A DNA stretch of 64,000 nt from NCBI GenBank assembly GCA_947172415.1, contig OX359192.1:1552501-1616500 (forward strand). Direction: 5' to 3'. A program made the position numbers and the translations under genes. Below, piece after piece: positions 23,901-38,900 of the stretch; position 1 is the stretch's first letter, and every line of letters starts with the position of its first letter. This DNA comes from Chondrosia reniformis. Its lineage: Eukaryota; Porifera; Demospongiae; Chondrillida; Chondrillidae. Below the pieces are notes generated by a model. That model saw nothing but the letters and a program-made list of their open reading frames with translations, was not told the DNA's origin and did no database searches.

Positions 23901-26900
23901 CTACCTCTGCAGTGAGATTCAGTTACACAATTGCCCTTGCTCTGTGTGCCAGAAGTACAGAAGCATCCCGAATTACAGTAAGAGTAGTCTCCTTTGGGTT
24001 CATCACAGGATGGCTCCACTACGGGGCCACAAATTTCAAACCTCCTGTCAGGTGGACATGGTGGTACTACATAGACAATGAAGAGAGGAGTAAGCACTCA
24101 TAAGGAAACCTGCCACATATACGTAGTGCAAATTTCTTTGCAAGATTGTTATTTGCTACAGGAGCGGTCAGTGAATTGATGCTCACGACATCCATGCATC
24201 CATGGTGGTGCAAATGGTGTATTACATTTTTCATGTGTGTTTCCATGTGTTCAACTCACAGCAAGCATTAGGAAGTGATATATCCTCTATTCCCATGTCT
24301 TGGCACTGGCTAGCAAATTTGATGATGGAAGCACAAGGAACAGACAGGCTGAAGCTCTTGCTGTCATCGTCAATGATACAGTGATCAAAGATGCAGGTGT
24401 TGATGAAAATGAGGCTGTCAATCTTGCTTCTGCATTGCTTAAAGCTGTCCTGCTCAAAGACTGAATTACAAAAGGCTACTGCTCTATCCCTCTTCTTCCC
24501 TATACAACTGGGTGTCGGAACTATAATGGGAGTACAATTTTGCAGAGCTGAATAGTGTTCACTGTGCCAGGAGAATCCAAATTCATTGAGATTGCTTGTA
24601 AGCTGCAGGCCATCATTGACTTTTGCCTGAAAGTCGTCTGAGGGATTGCCATTGAAGTTTCCACAGAGGCCACCTAATCTTTCCTTGTAGAATTCGGGCA
24701 CCATTACTTCTAAGCGGTGACTTCCATCGTAACTGACGGTCACTCCAAATGGCCTCAAACGTAGTGTTGTGGCCATGCCTTGCTTCTGAATGGAGAAAAT
24801 ATCTTTGGATGGATTGCTAGGATAAATGTATCCACCTTGCCACAGAATAACTGTTTGACTGAACGGGGGCACCTCTACGTAAACACCTCTGATGCAGGTT
24901 GCCTCACCGTTGCACTTCAGCTGGTGTGTATGCACTGCAAAGTCTTTACCCTCAAAGTCACTGGCAAAAGTATAGGTGCACTCTCCTTGAAAGTGATGGA
25001 CCAGACCATCAAAGGTGGTGTAATGGGGATCTCCCCATGCCAAGCAAGTACCAGCTATTGCCTCTTCTTCACCTAAAAGGTAAAAGACAAATTGATGCAA
25101 CCATACAGATACCCTACTTTAATATATATATACAACATCTTCACTAAACATTCACTTTTCAATAATGTATATAACTTACTAATGCACTCGTGAGGCATGA
25201 GGCATTTTCCTTGCCCATTCAAAACAGCTCCATCTGGACAGTAGCAGCCCTCCACACAACCCTGCACTCCTGCTAGGTCCTGGCATGTAGCTTCCACAAG
25301 TGGACCACAGCTTTGATAGCTCTTGTCAGCTGGACATATTGGCCCTATATACAAGGAAGCATCAGGCTATACTTTAAAACAATTATGTAATACATCATTA
25401 CTCATCATATCATCGCCATTAAGATATTTAGAATCAACAGTCATTGAAGGATTGACAAGATCTATTTATGCAGGCAATTTTGAGAGCACTATACACTACC
25501 TACAGATATACGTACGTAGACACTCATCATCACTTACTGCAGGCAGGAGGGGGAGCCCCTAGGGAAATGTCTTTGGCTCTACAACTCTCTGCATAGGCTT
25601 TGATGACGCTGCACCCACAGACATCTTTATCTTCACAGCTGCAATGATCCACAATGCAGTTCTGGTATGACTGCTCTGGAGGAATGCTGTTGAAACACGG
25701 TGAATAGGTTCCATTAATGTCACTGAGTATTGAACAAAACTGCTCTGCCATCTTCCTGGATTCTCCGAAACAGTCCGGTGGAGGTGGAGGACAAGTGAAA
25801 TTGCAGTCTACATTCTCCAAGGACACTCTGTATTCTTCCTCAAAGCGCTTCAGAGAAGTGCGGTTCCCATCCATCAGACTGAACTCATTGGTAAGGTCAC
25901 CATTGCAATCACCCAGGAGGCCACACAGCTTACCGCTGTAGCTGGCTGGCGTTGTTACTCTCAGGTAGTAGCGGCCAAAGCTAACCACTACATTGTAGTC
26001 GTAGAGTTGGACCGTTATTCTGCTGTTGCCAGAGGTCACTCCCAACTGAAATGGCTTGACATGGGATCCAGCGAGTGTCCAGCTGAGGGGAGAGCCCTTG
26101 AGGTGTACAGTCACATTGAGAGGTGGCACTTCCACCACCGCCTGGTCGATGCAGGTGGGTGTTCTGCCTCCTGAGCAGTGGTCGCTGGTAATGGAGTACA
26201 CTGCAAAGGTCTCCTCTTTGCAATCTTTGGAGAAGATGTGAGAACAGTGATCAAACAGGTCGTATCGCAGGCCATCAAATGTCCAATAGTGGGGATCTCC
26301 AGAGGCAAGCCCAGAACAACCAGGACATTCTTCGGGCAGTATGCAATTGCCACTACTCTCGTCCAGAACCTTTCCAACAGGACAGAAGCAGCCTTGTTCC
26401 TCCAATGATGAGGTGGGATACAGATTATGACAGGAGGCTTGTGCTTGGCTGGTATTGCGGTACTCAAAGCCCTCTGGACAATCTGTAATGGATACATAGA
26501 AAATATACCAATCTGCGGGACGCTGAAACAAATTTGTATGTTATGACAAATCTTCTAACCCTAGTCAACTGGAAATGCTCAGTTAAACTCAGAGTACGAC
26601 TCCAAAAATACACCACTACCTACCTCTGCAGTCAGATTCAGTTACACAATTGCCCTTGCTCTGTGTGCCAGAAGTACAGAAGCATCCCGAATTACAGTAA
26701 GAGTAGTCTCCTTTGGGTTCATCACAGGATGGCTCTACTACGGGGCCACAAATTTCAAACCTCCTGTCAGGTGGACATGGTGGTACTACATAGACAATGA
26801 AGAGAGGAGTAGGCACTCATAAGGAAACCTGCCACATATACGTAGTGCAAATTTCTTTGCAAGATTGCTATTTGCTACAGGAGCGGTCAGTGAATTGATG

Positions 26901-29900
26901 CTCAAGACATCCATGCATTCATGGTGGTGCAAATGTTGTATTACATTTTTCATGCATGTGTGTTTCCATGAGTTCAACTCACAGCAAGCATTAGGAAGTG
27001 ATATATCCTCTATTCCCATGTCTTGGCACTGGCTAGCAAATTTGATGAGAGAAGCACAAGGAACAGACAGGCTGAAGCTCTTGCTGTCATCGTCAATGAT
27101 ACAGTGATCAAAGATGCAGGTGTTGATGAAAATGAGGCTGTCAATCTTGCTTCTACATTGCTTAAAGCTGTCCTGCTCAAAGACTGAATTACAAAAGGCT
27201 ACTGCTCTATCCCTCTTCTTCCCTATACAACTGGGTGTTGGAACGACACTGGGAGTACAATTTTGCAGAGCTGAATAGTGTTCATTGTGCCAGGAGAATC
27301 CAAATTCATCGAGATTGCTTGTAAGCTGCAGGCCGTCATTGACATTTGCCTGAAAGTCGTCTGAGGGATTGCCATTGAAGTTTCCACATAGGCCACCTAA
27401 TCTTTCCTTGTAGAATTCGGGCACCATTACTTCTAAGCGGTGACTTCCATCGTAGTTGACGGTCACTCCTAACTGCCTCAAATGTAGTGTTGTGGCCATG
27501 CCTTGCTTCTGAATGGAGAAAATATCTTTGGATGGATTGCTGGGATAAATGTATCCACCTTGCCACAGAGTAACTGTTTGACTGAACGGGGGCACCTCTA
27601 CGTAAACACCTTTGATGCAGGTTGCCTCACCGTTGCACTTCAGCTGGTGTGCATGCACTGCAAAGTCTTTACCCTCAAAGTCACTGGCAAAAGTATAGGT
27701 GCACTCTCCTTGAAAGTGATGGACCAGACCATCAAAGGTGGTGTAATGGGGATCTCCCCATGCCCAGCAAGTACCGGCTATTGCCTCTTCTTCACCTAAA
27801 AGGTAAAAGACAAATTGATGCAACCATACAGATACCTTACTATATACTATATACAACATCTTCACTAAACATTCACTTTTCAATAATGTATATAACTTAC
27901 TAATGCACTCGTGAGGCATGAGGCATTTTCCTTGCCCATTCAAAACAGCTCCATCTGGACAGTAGCAGCCCTCCACACAACCCTGCACTCCTGCTAGGTC
28001 CTGGCATGTAGCTTCCACAAGTGGACCACAGCTTTGATAGCTCTTGTCAGCTGGACATATTGGCCCTATATACAAGGAAGCATCAGGCTATACTTTAAAA
28101 CAATTATGTAATACATCATTACTCATCATATCATCGCCATTAAGATATTTAGAATCAACAGTCATTGAAGGATTGACAAGATCTATTTATGCAGGCAATT
28201 TTGAGAGCACTATACACTACCTACAGATATACGTACGTAGACACTCATCATCACTTACTGCAGGCAGGAGGGGGAGCCCCAAGGGAAATGTCTTTGGCTC
28301 TACAACTCTCTGCATAGGCTTTGATGACGCTGCACCCACAGACATCTTTATCTTCACAGCTGCAATGATCCACAATGCAGTTCTGGTATGACTGCTCTGG
28401 AGGAATGCTGTTGAAACACGGTGAATAGGTTCCATTAATGTCACTGAGTATTGAACAAAACTGCTCTGCCATCTTCCTGGATTCTCCGAAACAGTCCGGT
28501 GGAGGTGGAGGACAAGTGAAATTGCAGTCTACATTCTGCAAAGACACTCTGTATTCTTCCTCAAAGCGCTTCAGATGAGTGCGGTTCCCATCCATCAGAC
28601 TGAACTCATTGGTAAGGTCACCATTGCAATCACCCAGGAGGCCACACAGCTTACCGCTGTAGCTGGCTGGCGTTGTTACTCTCAGGTAGTAGCGGCCAAA
28701 GCTAACCACTACATTGTAGTCGTAGAGTTGGACCGTTATTCTGCTGTTGCTAGAGGTCACTCCCAACTGAAATGGCTTGACATGGGATCCAGCGAGTGTC
28801 CAGCTGAGGGGAGAGCCCTTGAGGTGTACAGTCACATTGAGAGGTGGCACTTCCACCACCGCCTGGTCGATGCAGGTGGGTGTTCTGCCTCCTGAGCAGT
28901 GGTCGCTGGTAATGGAGTACACTGCAAAGGTCTCCTCTTTGCAATCTTTGGAGAAGATGTGAGAACAGTGATCAAACAGGTCGTATCGCAGGCCATCAAA
29001 TGTCCAATAGTGGGGATCTCCAGAGGCAAGTCCAGAACAACCAGGACATTCTTCGGGTGGTATGCAATTGCCACTACTTTCGTCCAGCACTTTTCCAACA
29101 GGACAGAAGCAGCCTTGTTCCTCCAATGATGAGGTGGGATACAGATTATGACAGGAGGCTTGTGCTTGGCTGCTATTGTGGTACTCAAAGCCCTCTGGAC
29201 AATCTGGAATGGATATATAGAAAATATACCACGTCGGTTGATGGTGATACAAATTTGTATGTTATGACAAATCTTCTAACCCTAGTCAACTGGAAATGCT
29301 ATATTAACTGTAACAACAACAGTTGAAATTAGAGTACGACTCCAAAAATACACGACTACCTACCTCTGCAGTGAGATTCAGTTACACAATTGCCCTTGCT
29401 CTGTGTGCCAGAAGTACAGAAGCATCCCGAATTACAGTATGAGTAGTCTCCTTTGGGTTCATCACAGGATGGCTCAACTACGGGGCCACAAATTTTAAAC
29501 TTCCTGTCAGGTGGACATGGTGGCACTACATAGACAATGAAAAGAGGAGTAAGAACTCATAAGGAAACCTGCCACATATACGTAGTGCAAATTTCTTTGC
29601 AAGATTGCTATTTGCTACTAGAGCGATCAGTGAATTGATTCTCACGACATCCAGCATTCATGGTGGTGCAAATGGTGTATTACATTTTTCATGCATGTGT
29701 GTTTCCATGTGTTCAACTCACAGCAAGCATTAGGAAGTGATATATCCTCTATTCCCATGCCTTGGCACTGGCTAGCAAATTTGATGAGAGAAGCACAAGG
29801 AACAGATAGGCTGAAGCTCTTGCTGTCATCGTCAATGATACAGTGATCAAAGATGCAGGTGTTGATGAAAATGAGGTTGTCAATCTTGCTTCTGCATTGC

Positions 29901-32900
29901 TTAAAGCTGTCCTGCTCAAAGACTGAATTACAAAAGGCTACTGCTCTATCCCTCTTCTTCCCAATACAACTGGGTGTTGGAACGACACTGGGAGTACAAT
30001 TTTGCAGAGCTGAATAGTGTTCACTGTGCCAGGAGAATCCAAATTCATTGAGATTGCTTGTAAGCTTCAGGCCGTCATTGACATTTGCCTGAAAGTCGTC
30101 TGAGGGATTGCCATTGAAGTTTCCACAGAGGCCACCTAATCTTTCCCTGTAGAATTCAGGCACCATTACTTCCAAGTGGTGACTTCCATCGTAGCTGACG
30201 GTCACTCCAAATGGCCACAAATGTAGTGTAGTGGCCATGCCGTGCTTATGAATGGAGAAAATATCTTTGGATGGATTGCTGGGATAAATGCCTCCGCCTT
30301 GCCACAGAGTAACTGTTTGACTGAACGGGGGCACCTCTACGTAAACACCTCTGATGCAGGTTGCCTCACCGTTGCACTTCAGCTGGTGTGTATGCACTGC
30401 AAAGTCTTTACCCTCAAAGTCACTAGCAAAAGTATAGGTGCACTCTCCTTGAAAGTGATGGACCAGACCATCAAAGGTGGTGTAATGGGGATCTCCCCAT
30501 GCCCAGCAAGTACCGGCTATTGCCTCTTCTTCACCTAAAAGGTAAAAGACAAATTGATGCAACCATACAGATACCTTACTATATACTATATACAACATCT
30601 TCACTATACTTTCACTTTTCAATAATGTATATAATATAACTTACTAATGCACTCATGAGGCATGAGGCATTTTCCTTGCCCATTCAAAACAGCTCCATCT
30701 GGACAGTAGCAGCCCTCCACACAACCCTGCACTCCTGCTAGGTCCTTGCATGTAGCTTCCACAAGTGGACCACAGCTTTGATAGGTCTTGTCAGCTGGAC
30801 ATATTGGCCCTATATACAAGGAAGCATCAGGCTATACTTTAAAACAATTATGTAATACATCATTACTCATCATATCATCGCCATTAAGATATTTACAATC
30901 AACAGTCATTGAAGGAATGACAAGATCTATTGATGCAATACAAATGTCCATTTTGAGAACACTATACACTACCTACAGATATACGTAGACACACTCATCA
31001 TCACTTACTGCAGGCAGGAGGGGGAGCCCCTAGGGAAATGCCCTTGGCTCTGCAACTCTCTGCATAGGCTTTGATGACGATGCACCCACAGACATCTTCA
31101 TCTTCACAGCTGCAATGGTCCAAAATGCAGTTCTGGTATGACTGCTCTGGAGGAATGCTGTTGAAACACGGGGAATAGGTTCCATTAATGTCACTGAGTA
31201 TTGAGCAAAACTGCTCTGCCATTTTCCTGGATTCTTCCAAACAGTCCGGTGGAGGTGGAGGACAAGTGAAATTGCAGTCTACATTCTCCAAGGACACTCT
31301 GTATTCTTCCTCAAAGCGCTTCAGATGAGTGCGGTTCTCATCCATCAGACTGAACTCATTGGTAAGGTCACCATTGCAATCACCCAGGAGGCCACACAGC
31401 TTACCGCTGTAGCTGGCTGGCGTTGTTACTCTCAGGTAGTAGAGGCCAAAGCTAACCACTACATTGTAATCGTAGAGTAGGACCGTTATTCTGCTGTTGC
31501 CAGAGGTCACTCCCAACTGAAATGGCTTGACATGGGATCCAGCGAGTGTCCAGCTGAGGGGAGAGCCCTTGAGGTGTACAGTCACATTGAGAGGTGGCAC
31601 TTCCACCACGGCCTGGTCGATGCAGGTGGGTGTTCTGCGTCCTGAGCAGTGGTCGCTGGTAATGGAGTACACTGCAAAGGTCTCCTCTTTGCAATCTTTC
31701 GAGAAGATGTGAGAACAGTGATCAAACAGGTCGTATCGTAGGCCATCAAATGTCCAATAGTGGGGATCTCCAGAGGCAAGCCCAGAACAACCAGGACATT
31801 CTTCGGGCAGTATGCAACTGCCACTACTTTCGTCCAGCACTTTTCCAACAGGACAGAAGCAGCCTTGTTCCTCCAATGATGAGGTGGGATACAGATTATG
31901 ACAGGAGGCTTGTGCTAGGCTGCTATTGCGGTACTCAAAGCCCTCTGGACAATCTGTAATTGATATATAGAAAATACACCATTCTGGTGGACCCTGAAAC
32001 AAATTTTCTAACCCTAGTCAACTGTAAAATGCTATATTAACCGTAACAACAGTTGAACTCTAAGTACGACTCCAAAAATACACCACTACCTACCTCTACA
32101 GTGAGATTCAGTTACACAATTGCCCTTGTTCTGTATGCCAGAAGTACAGAAGCATCCCGAATTACAGTATGAGTAGTCTCCTTCGGGTTCATCACAGGAT
32201 GGCTCTACTACAGGGCCACAAATTTCAAACTTCCTGTCAGGTGGACATGGTGGCACTATAGAGACAATTTAAAAAAGGAGTATGCACTCATAAAGAAACC
32301 TGCCACATATGCGTAGTGTAAATTTCTTTGCAATATTGCAATTTGCTACTGGAGCGATTAGTCAATTGATGCTCAAGACATCCATGCATTCATGGTGGTG
32401 CAAATGTTGTATTACACTTTTCATGCATGTGTCTTTCCATGTGTTCAACTCACAGCAAGCATTAGGAAGTGATATATCCTCTATTCCCATGCCTTGGCAC
32501 TGGCTAGCAAATTTGATGATAGAAGCACAAGGAACAGACAGGCTGAAGCTCTTGCTGTCATCGTCAATGATACAGTGATCAAAGATGCAGGTGTTGATGA
32601 AAATGAGGCTGTCAATCTTGCTTCTGCATTGCTTAAAGCTGTCCTGCTCAAAGACTGAATTACAAAAGGCTACTGCTCTATCCCTCTTCTTCCCTATACA
32701 ACTGGGTGTCGGAACGACACTGGGAGTGCAATTTTGCAGAGCTGAATAGTGTTGACTGTGCCAGGAGAATCCAAATTCATTGAGATTGCTTGTAAGCTGC
32801 AGGCCGTCATTGACATTTGCCTGAAAGTCGTCTGAGGGATTGCCATTGAAGTTTCCACATAGGCCACCTAATCTTTCCCTGTAGACTTCGGGCACCATTA

Positions 32901-35900
32901 CTTCTAAGCGGTGACTTCCATCGTAGCTGACGGTCACTCCAAACTGCCTTATATGTAGTGTTGTGGCCACGCCTTGCTTCTGAATGGAGAAAATATCTTT
33001 GGATGGATTGCTGGGATAAATGTCTCCACCTTGCCACAGGATAACTGTTTGACTGAACGGGGGCACCTCTACGTAAACACCTCTGATGCAGGTTGCCTCA
33101 CCGTTGCACTTCAGCTGGTGTGTATGCACTGCAAAGTCTTTACCCTCAAAGTCACTGGCAAAAGTATAGGTGCACTCTCCTTGAAAGTGATGGACCAGAC
33201 CATCAAAGGTGGTGTAATGGGGATCTCCCCATGCTGAGCAAGTACCGGCTATTGCCTCTTCTTCACCTAAAAGGTAAAAGACAAATTGATGCAACCATAC
33301 AGATACCTTACTATATACTATATACAACATCTTCACTAGACTTTCACTTTTCAATAATGTATATAATGTAACTTACTAATGCACTCATGAGGCATGAGGC
33401 ATTTTCCTTGCCCATTCAAAACAGCTCCATCTGGACAGTAGCAGCCCTCCACACAACCCTGCACTCCTGCTAGGTCCTTGCATGTAGCTTCCACAAGTGG
33501 ACCACAGCTTTGATAGGTCTTGTCAGCTGGACATATTGGCCCTATATACAAGGAAGCATCAGGCTATACTTTAAAACAATTATGTAATACATCATTACTC
33601 ATCATATCATCGCCATTAAGATATTTACAATCAACAGTCATTGAAGGAATGACAAGATCTATTGATGCAATACAAATGTCCATTTTGAGAACACTATACA
33701 CTACCTACAGATATACGTAGACACACTCATCATCACTTACTGCAGGCAGGAGGGGGAGCCCCTAGGGAAATGCCCTTGGCTCTGCAACTCTCTGCATAGG
33801 CTTTGATGACGATGCACCCACAGACATCTTCATCTTCACAGCTGCAATGGTCCAAAATGCAGTTCTGGTATGACTGCTCTGGAGGAATGCTGTTGAAACA
33901 CGGGGAATAGGTTCCATTAATGTCACTGAGTATTGAGCAAAACTGCTCTGCCATTTTCCTGGATTCTTCCAAACAGGGCGGTGGAGGTGGAGGACAAGTG
34001 AAATTGCAGTCTACATTCTCCAAGGACACTCTGTATTCTTCCTCAAAGCGCTTCAGATGAGTGCGGTTCCCATCCATCAGACTGAACTCATTGGTAAGGT
34101 CACCATTGCAATCACCCAGGAGGCCACACAGCTTACCGCTGTAGCTGGCTGGCGTTGTTACTCTCAGGTAGTAGCGGCCAAAGCTAACCACTACATTGTA
34201 GTCGTAGAGTTGGACCGTTATTCTGCTGTTGCCAGAGGTCACTCCCAACTGAAATGGCTTGACATGGGATCCAGCGAGTGTCCAGCTGAGGGGAGAGCCC
34301 TTGAGGTGTACAGTCACATTGAGAGGTGGCACTTCCACCACCGCCTGGTCGATGCAGGTGGGTGTTCTGCCTCCTGAGCAGTGGTCGCTGGTAATGGAGT
34401 ACACTGCAAAGGTCTCCTCTTTGCAATCTTTGGAGAAGATGTGAGAACAGTGATCAAACAGGTCGTATCGCAGGCCATCAAATGTCCAATAGTGGGGATC
34501 TCCAGAGGCAAGCCCAGAACAACCAGGACATTCTTCGGGCAGTATGCAACTGCCACTACTTTCGTCCAGCACTTTTCCAACAGGACAGAAGCAGCCTTGT
34601 TCCTCCAATGATGAGGTGGGATACAGATTATGACAGGAGGCTTGTGCTTGGCTGCTATTGCGGTACTCAAAGCCCTCTGGACAATCTGTAATTGATATAT
34701 AGAAAATACACCATTCTGGTGGACCCTGAAACAAATTTTCTAACCCTAGTCAACTGTAAAATGCTATATTAACCGTAACAACAGTTGAACTCTAAGTACG
34801 ACACCACTACCTACCTCTACAGTGAGATTCAGTTACACAATTGCCCTTGCTCTGTATGCCAGAAGTACAGAAGCATCCCGAATTACAGTATGAGTAGTCT
34901 CCTTCGGGTTCATCACAGGATGGCTCTACTACGGGGCCACAAATTTCAAACTTCCTGTCAGGTGGACATGGTGGCACTATAGAGACAATTTAAAAAAGGA
35001 GTATGCACTCATAAAGAAACCTGCCACATATGTGTAGTGTAAATTTCTTTGCAATATTGCAATTTGCTACTGGAGCGATTAGTCAATTGATGCTCAAGAC
35101 ATCCATGCATTCATGGTGGTGCAAATGTTGTATTACACTTTTCATGCATGTGTGTTTCCATGTGTTCAACTTACAGCAAGCATTAGGAAGTGATATATCC
35201 TCTATTCCCATGCCTTGGCACTGGCTAGCAAATTTGATGATAGAAGCACAAGGAACAGACAGGCTGAAGCTCTTGCTGTCATCGTCAATGATACAGTGAT
35301 CAAAGATGCAGGTGTTGATGAAAATGAGGTTGTCAATCTTGCTTCTGCATTGCTTAAAGCTGTCCTGCTCAAAGACTGAATTACAAAAGGCTACTGCTCT
35401 ATCCCTCTTCTTCCCAATACAACTGGGTGTCGGAACGACACTGGGAGTACAATTTTGCAGAGCTGAATAGTGTTGACTGCGCCAGGAGAATCCAAATTCA
35501 TTGAGATTGCTTGTAAGCTGCAGGCCGTCATTGACATTTGCCTGAAAGTCGTCTGAGGGATTGCCATTGAAGTTTCCACAGAGGCCACCTAATCTTTCCC
35601 TGTAGAATTCGGGCACCATTACTTCTAAGCGGTGACTTCCATCGTAGTTGACGGTCACTCCTAACTGCCTCAAATGTAGTGTTGTGGCCATGCCTTGCTT
35701 CTGAATGGAGAAAATATCTTTGGATGGATTGCTGGGATAAATGTATCCACCTTGCCACAGAGTAACTGTTTGACTGAACGGGGGCACCTCTACGTAAACA
35801 CCTCTGATGCAGGTTGCCTCACCGTTGCACTTCAGCTGGTGTGTATGCACTGCAAAGTCTTTACCCTCAAAGTCACTAGCAAAAGTATAGGTGCACTCTC

Positions 35901-38900
35901 CCTGAAAGTGATGGACCAGACCATCAAAGGTGGTGTAATGGGGATCCCCCCATGCCAAGCATAACTGATTCTTTGAGTTAATCGTTTCTAATAGAAGAGA
36001 AATGTTTTTTATAATAAAATTATTGTAGAATTATTCCAAAACCTATTTTTATTCTTGTTTTATTTTGTATTCCTCCTATTCTGATCTACTGTAGGCATCC
36101 ATTTCCAATACAAAGGAATTTGGTTCTATTATAAGTAATATATATAATAAAATTATTACTAAATTTTCTTTGTAAGAAAACACATTTCTATAGTGGTATT
36201 AACAGGATGCCTTTTATACATAATAGTGTATACATGCCAATATATTAGTGTTTTCTAGATTATTTATTATATATATATTTAATATCTAGTTTAACTATCA
36301 CAATTTGTGGTATGTTCCAATTGTTGGACACTCAAAAGAAGCATTATCCATCTAGTTAGTCCTTTACGTATACTATGTGTATGACTTATTGTATGTGTAA
36401 GTCTATGTACTAATGTTAATCATGCAACCCCATATTATTATAATTATATTGCCATGCAATTAAGCTGATTTCTCCATCTTGGATTGGATAAATACGTATA
36501 TATAGCTTTAGAGGATCAATTATTTACGTTCAATGTATAATTAACCAATTGGAAAATTGCTTATTTCAGAAGTTCTTACCTGGGAGCGTGACACTTTTAG
36601 ACATACTGAAAGGTCCTCTACCCACCACAGTTTCTGCAGCAACTTTAATAGAGTAAGTATCAAAGAGTGGGATATTGAAAACTTGAATTGAATTTGTTGT
36701 TGATGTCGCATTATGCATATAGCCAGTTAAATTTTGTGCTGTAATGATCACCCGATAGTATAGAATGATCCCATTTTGATCTAAATATGGTGGAGGTTCC
36801 CAGGAGAATATGACCGAATCTCCAAAAACAGCAATAATTGTTATATTTCTTGGACTTGAAGCAGGTACTACACAAAGTAAACCGTACAATCACATATATA
36901 CAGTACAAGTTACAATAGTAATCTAATCTAATCTAATATAAATAATTCATATGGCTCCAGGAAAGGACCTAACAACAGAATGGGCTTAGTATCATAAAGT
37001 TTAGGGTATAAAACACGTTTTAAATTAAGGGATTTTTTATTTAGGTCTCCGTTTGTTAGAAAATGGAGGACAAAGACACGAACTAGAGAAACATCACAAT
37101 GCATCACCAGATTGCACAATCGTAACCTTGAATTCTTCATTATATCTTGATTATTTTGCTCATTTAATTAACCAAAACTTCATCAGACGTTTGTCATACA
37201 CATATACCATGATATATGTTCGTTTCACAGCTATCTGACAAGTTGAATTTTTTATCAATATAACCCATGGTTTGAATATAAATTTCCCATAGGTTTTCTA
37301 TAGTCCTATGGCCTTTTATATGCAGACTTTGTCCTCCGTTTTCTAACAAACTGAGGCCTAAATAAAAAATCCCTTAATTTAAAATGAGTTTTATACCCTA
37401 AACTTTATGATAATAACCATTCTGTTTCTAGGTCCATTCTTGGAGTCATATGAATTGTTTAATTATATTATTATTTATTAATTTAGATTACCTTAGTATA
37501 TTGTAACTTGCAATTGCACTGTATATATAGGTATCAGAATATCAAACAGTTTCGAATTCGTGTTTACTTACTTCCTTCAAGTGTTCTTTTAACTCTAAGT
37601 CCTTCAATACCTCCTCCAGATGCAGTAAAGGCTTGAATTGATACATTATACTCTGTGTAAGCATTGAGGTTGCCAAGCTCTATCTGGTAACTTCCTGATG
37701 CATTAGGGGTTATATTGACTGAAATATCATCCGTTACATCAAGGGAAGGATGGTAACTTATCTCAAAATACAACAGAACACCATTTATGGTATAAGGATC
37801 TCTCCAAGAGACTTGAAGGATGTCTGATGAGGTTGCTATTAAAGTGAAGTTTACAACTGGACCAGGAACTACATAGGTTTGTGTGAGACAATACATTTAA
37901 CAGTGACCTTTTGGATTGAATCAAAACATGTTTCATACCATCTTCCTCTGTTCTTCTAGTGATTGCATCACTAAAAGGGCCTCTACCAACTGAAGTTGAC
38001 ACAGCTACACTTATAGTGTAATTAGTGAATGCTGTCAGGTTAGAAAGGACCCTACTCCTCTCGCCATCAGATACAACAATATCATCCTCATCTACTCTAA
38101 GACTTACAGTGTAGTTGACAATCATACCATTGATGTCGCATGGAAGTGGGTCTGTCCATGACACATTGATGGATGTAGATGACAGTACCATAGCTGTTAC
38201 TACTGGTGGACTAGATGGAACTAAAATACAACAAAAAAGTAAATTAAGAAGTAGATATAATTCTGGTATCAAGTATCAGGTAACAGTATACTCATACTAG
38301 TACAGTACCTAGCCCAATGTGACTATTTTGCATGAAGCTCAATAAATTACTAAGACAACATTAAAGTTGAGCATCTGTTATGTTACAGAGAGTTATTAAC
38401 ACAAAATCAAAGGTCGGTTCTTTAATTTGGCAGAATGTACGTATATGCCTTCATTCAATGTCCTTGAGCTTGAGGTGTGTTGACTCAGGTCACATCCTTG
38501 AAAAACAAGAATACCAATGTCCACAGTCTTGTAGAAGAACTGTGATACAACAGCTCCTCAAAGCGTTAGCTGTTTTTGATATTCCGCTGTCAAGGCATTC
38601 AGGCTCACAATATCAAGGTAAAAGGTTCTGCCAACATTGCATATTTGTGCAAGCTTGAAACACCCACCTCGCCTTCACTGTTTAAATATTTTTCTATAAC
38701 ATTATCATTGTGATCGTCTGCCATTTATTTATAATTAAAATAATAACAATTTTATCTTCATCACAAAAGAATATGAAAATAAAGCATACTTTTAGTTGAT
38801 TGCTAGTCAGTGGAATGCATTGCCCAGGTGATCAAGAAAGCTAACAATTTTAATCTATTTAGAAAATCCATAAATCCATGTGGAACATTCATACCTAATT

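Noticed and set aside
22979..35964. Repeated antisense open frames of 61-118 codons throughout the VWD array
   Set aside because: They recur only because the coding strand repeats, lack independent codon constraint, and lie opposite well-supported VWD/TIL exons.
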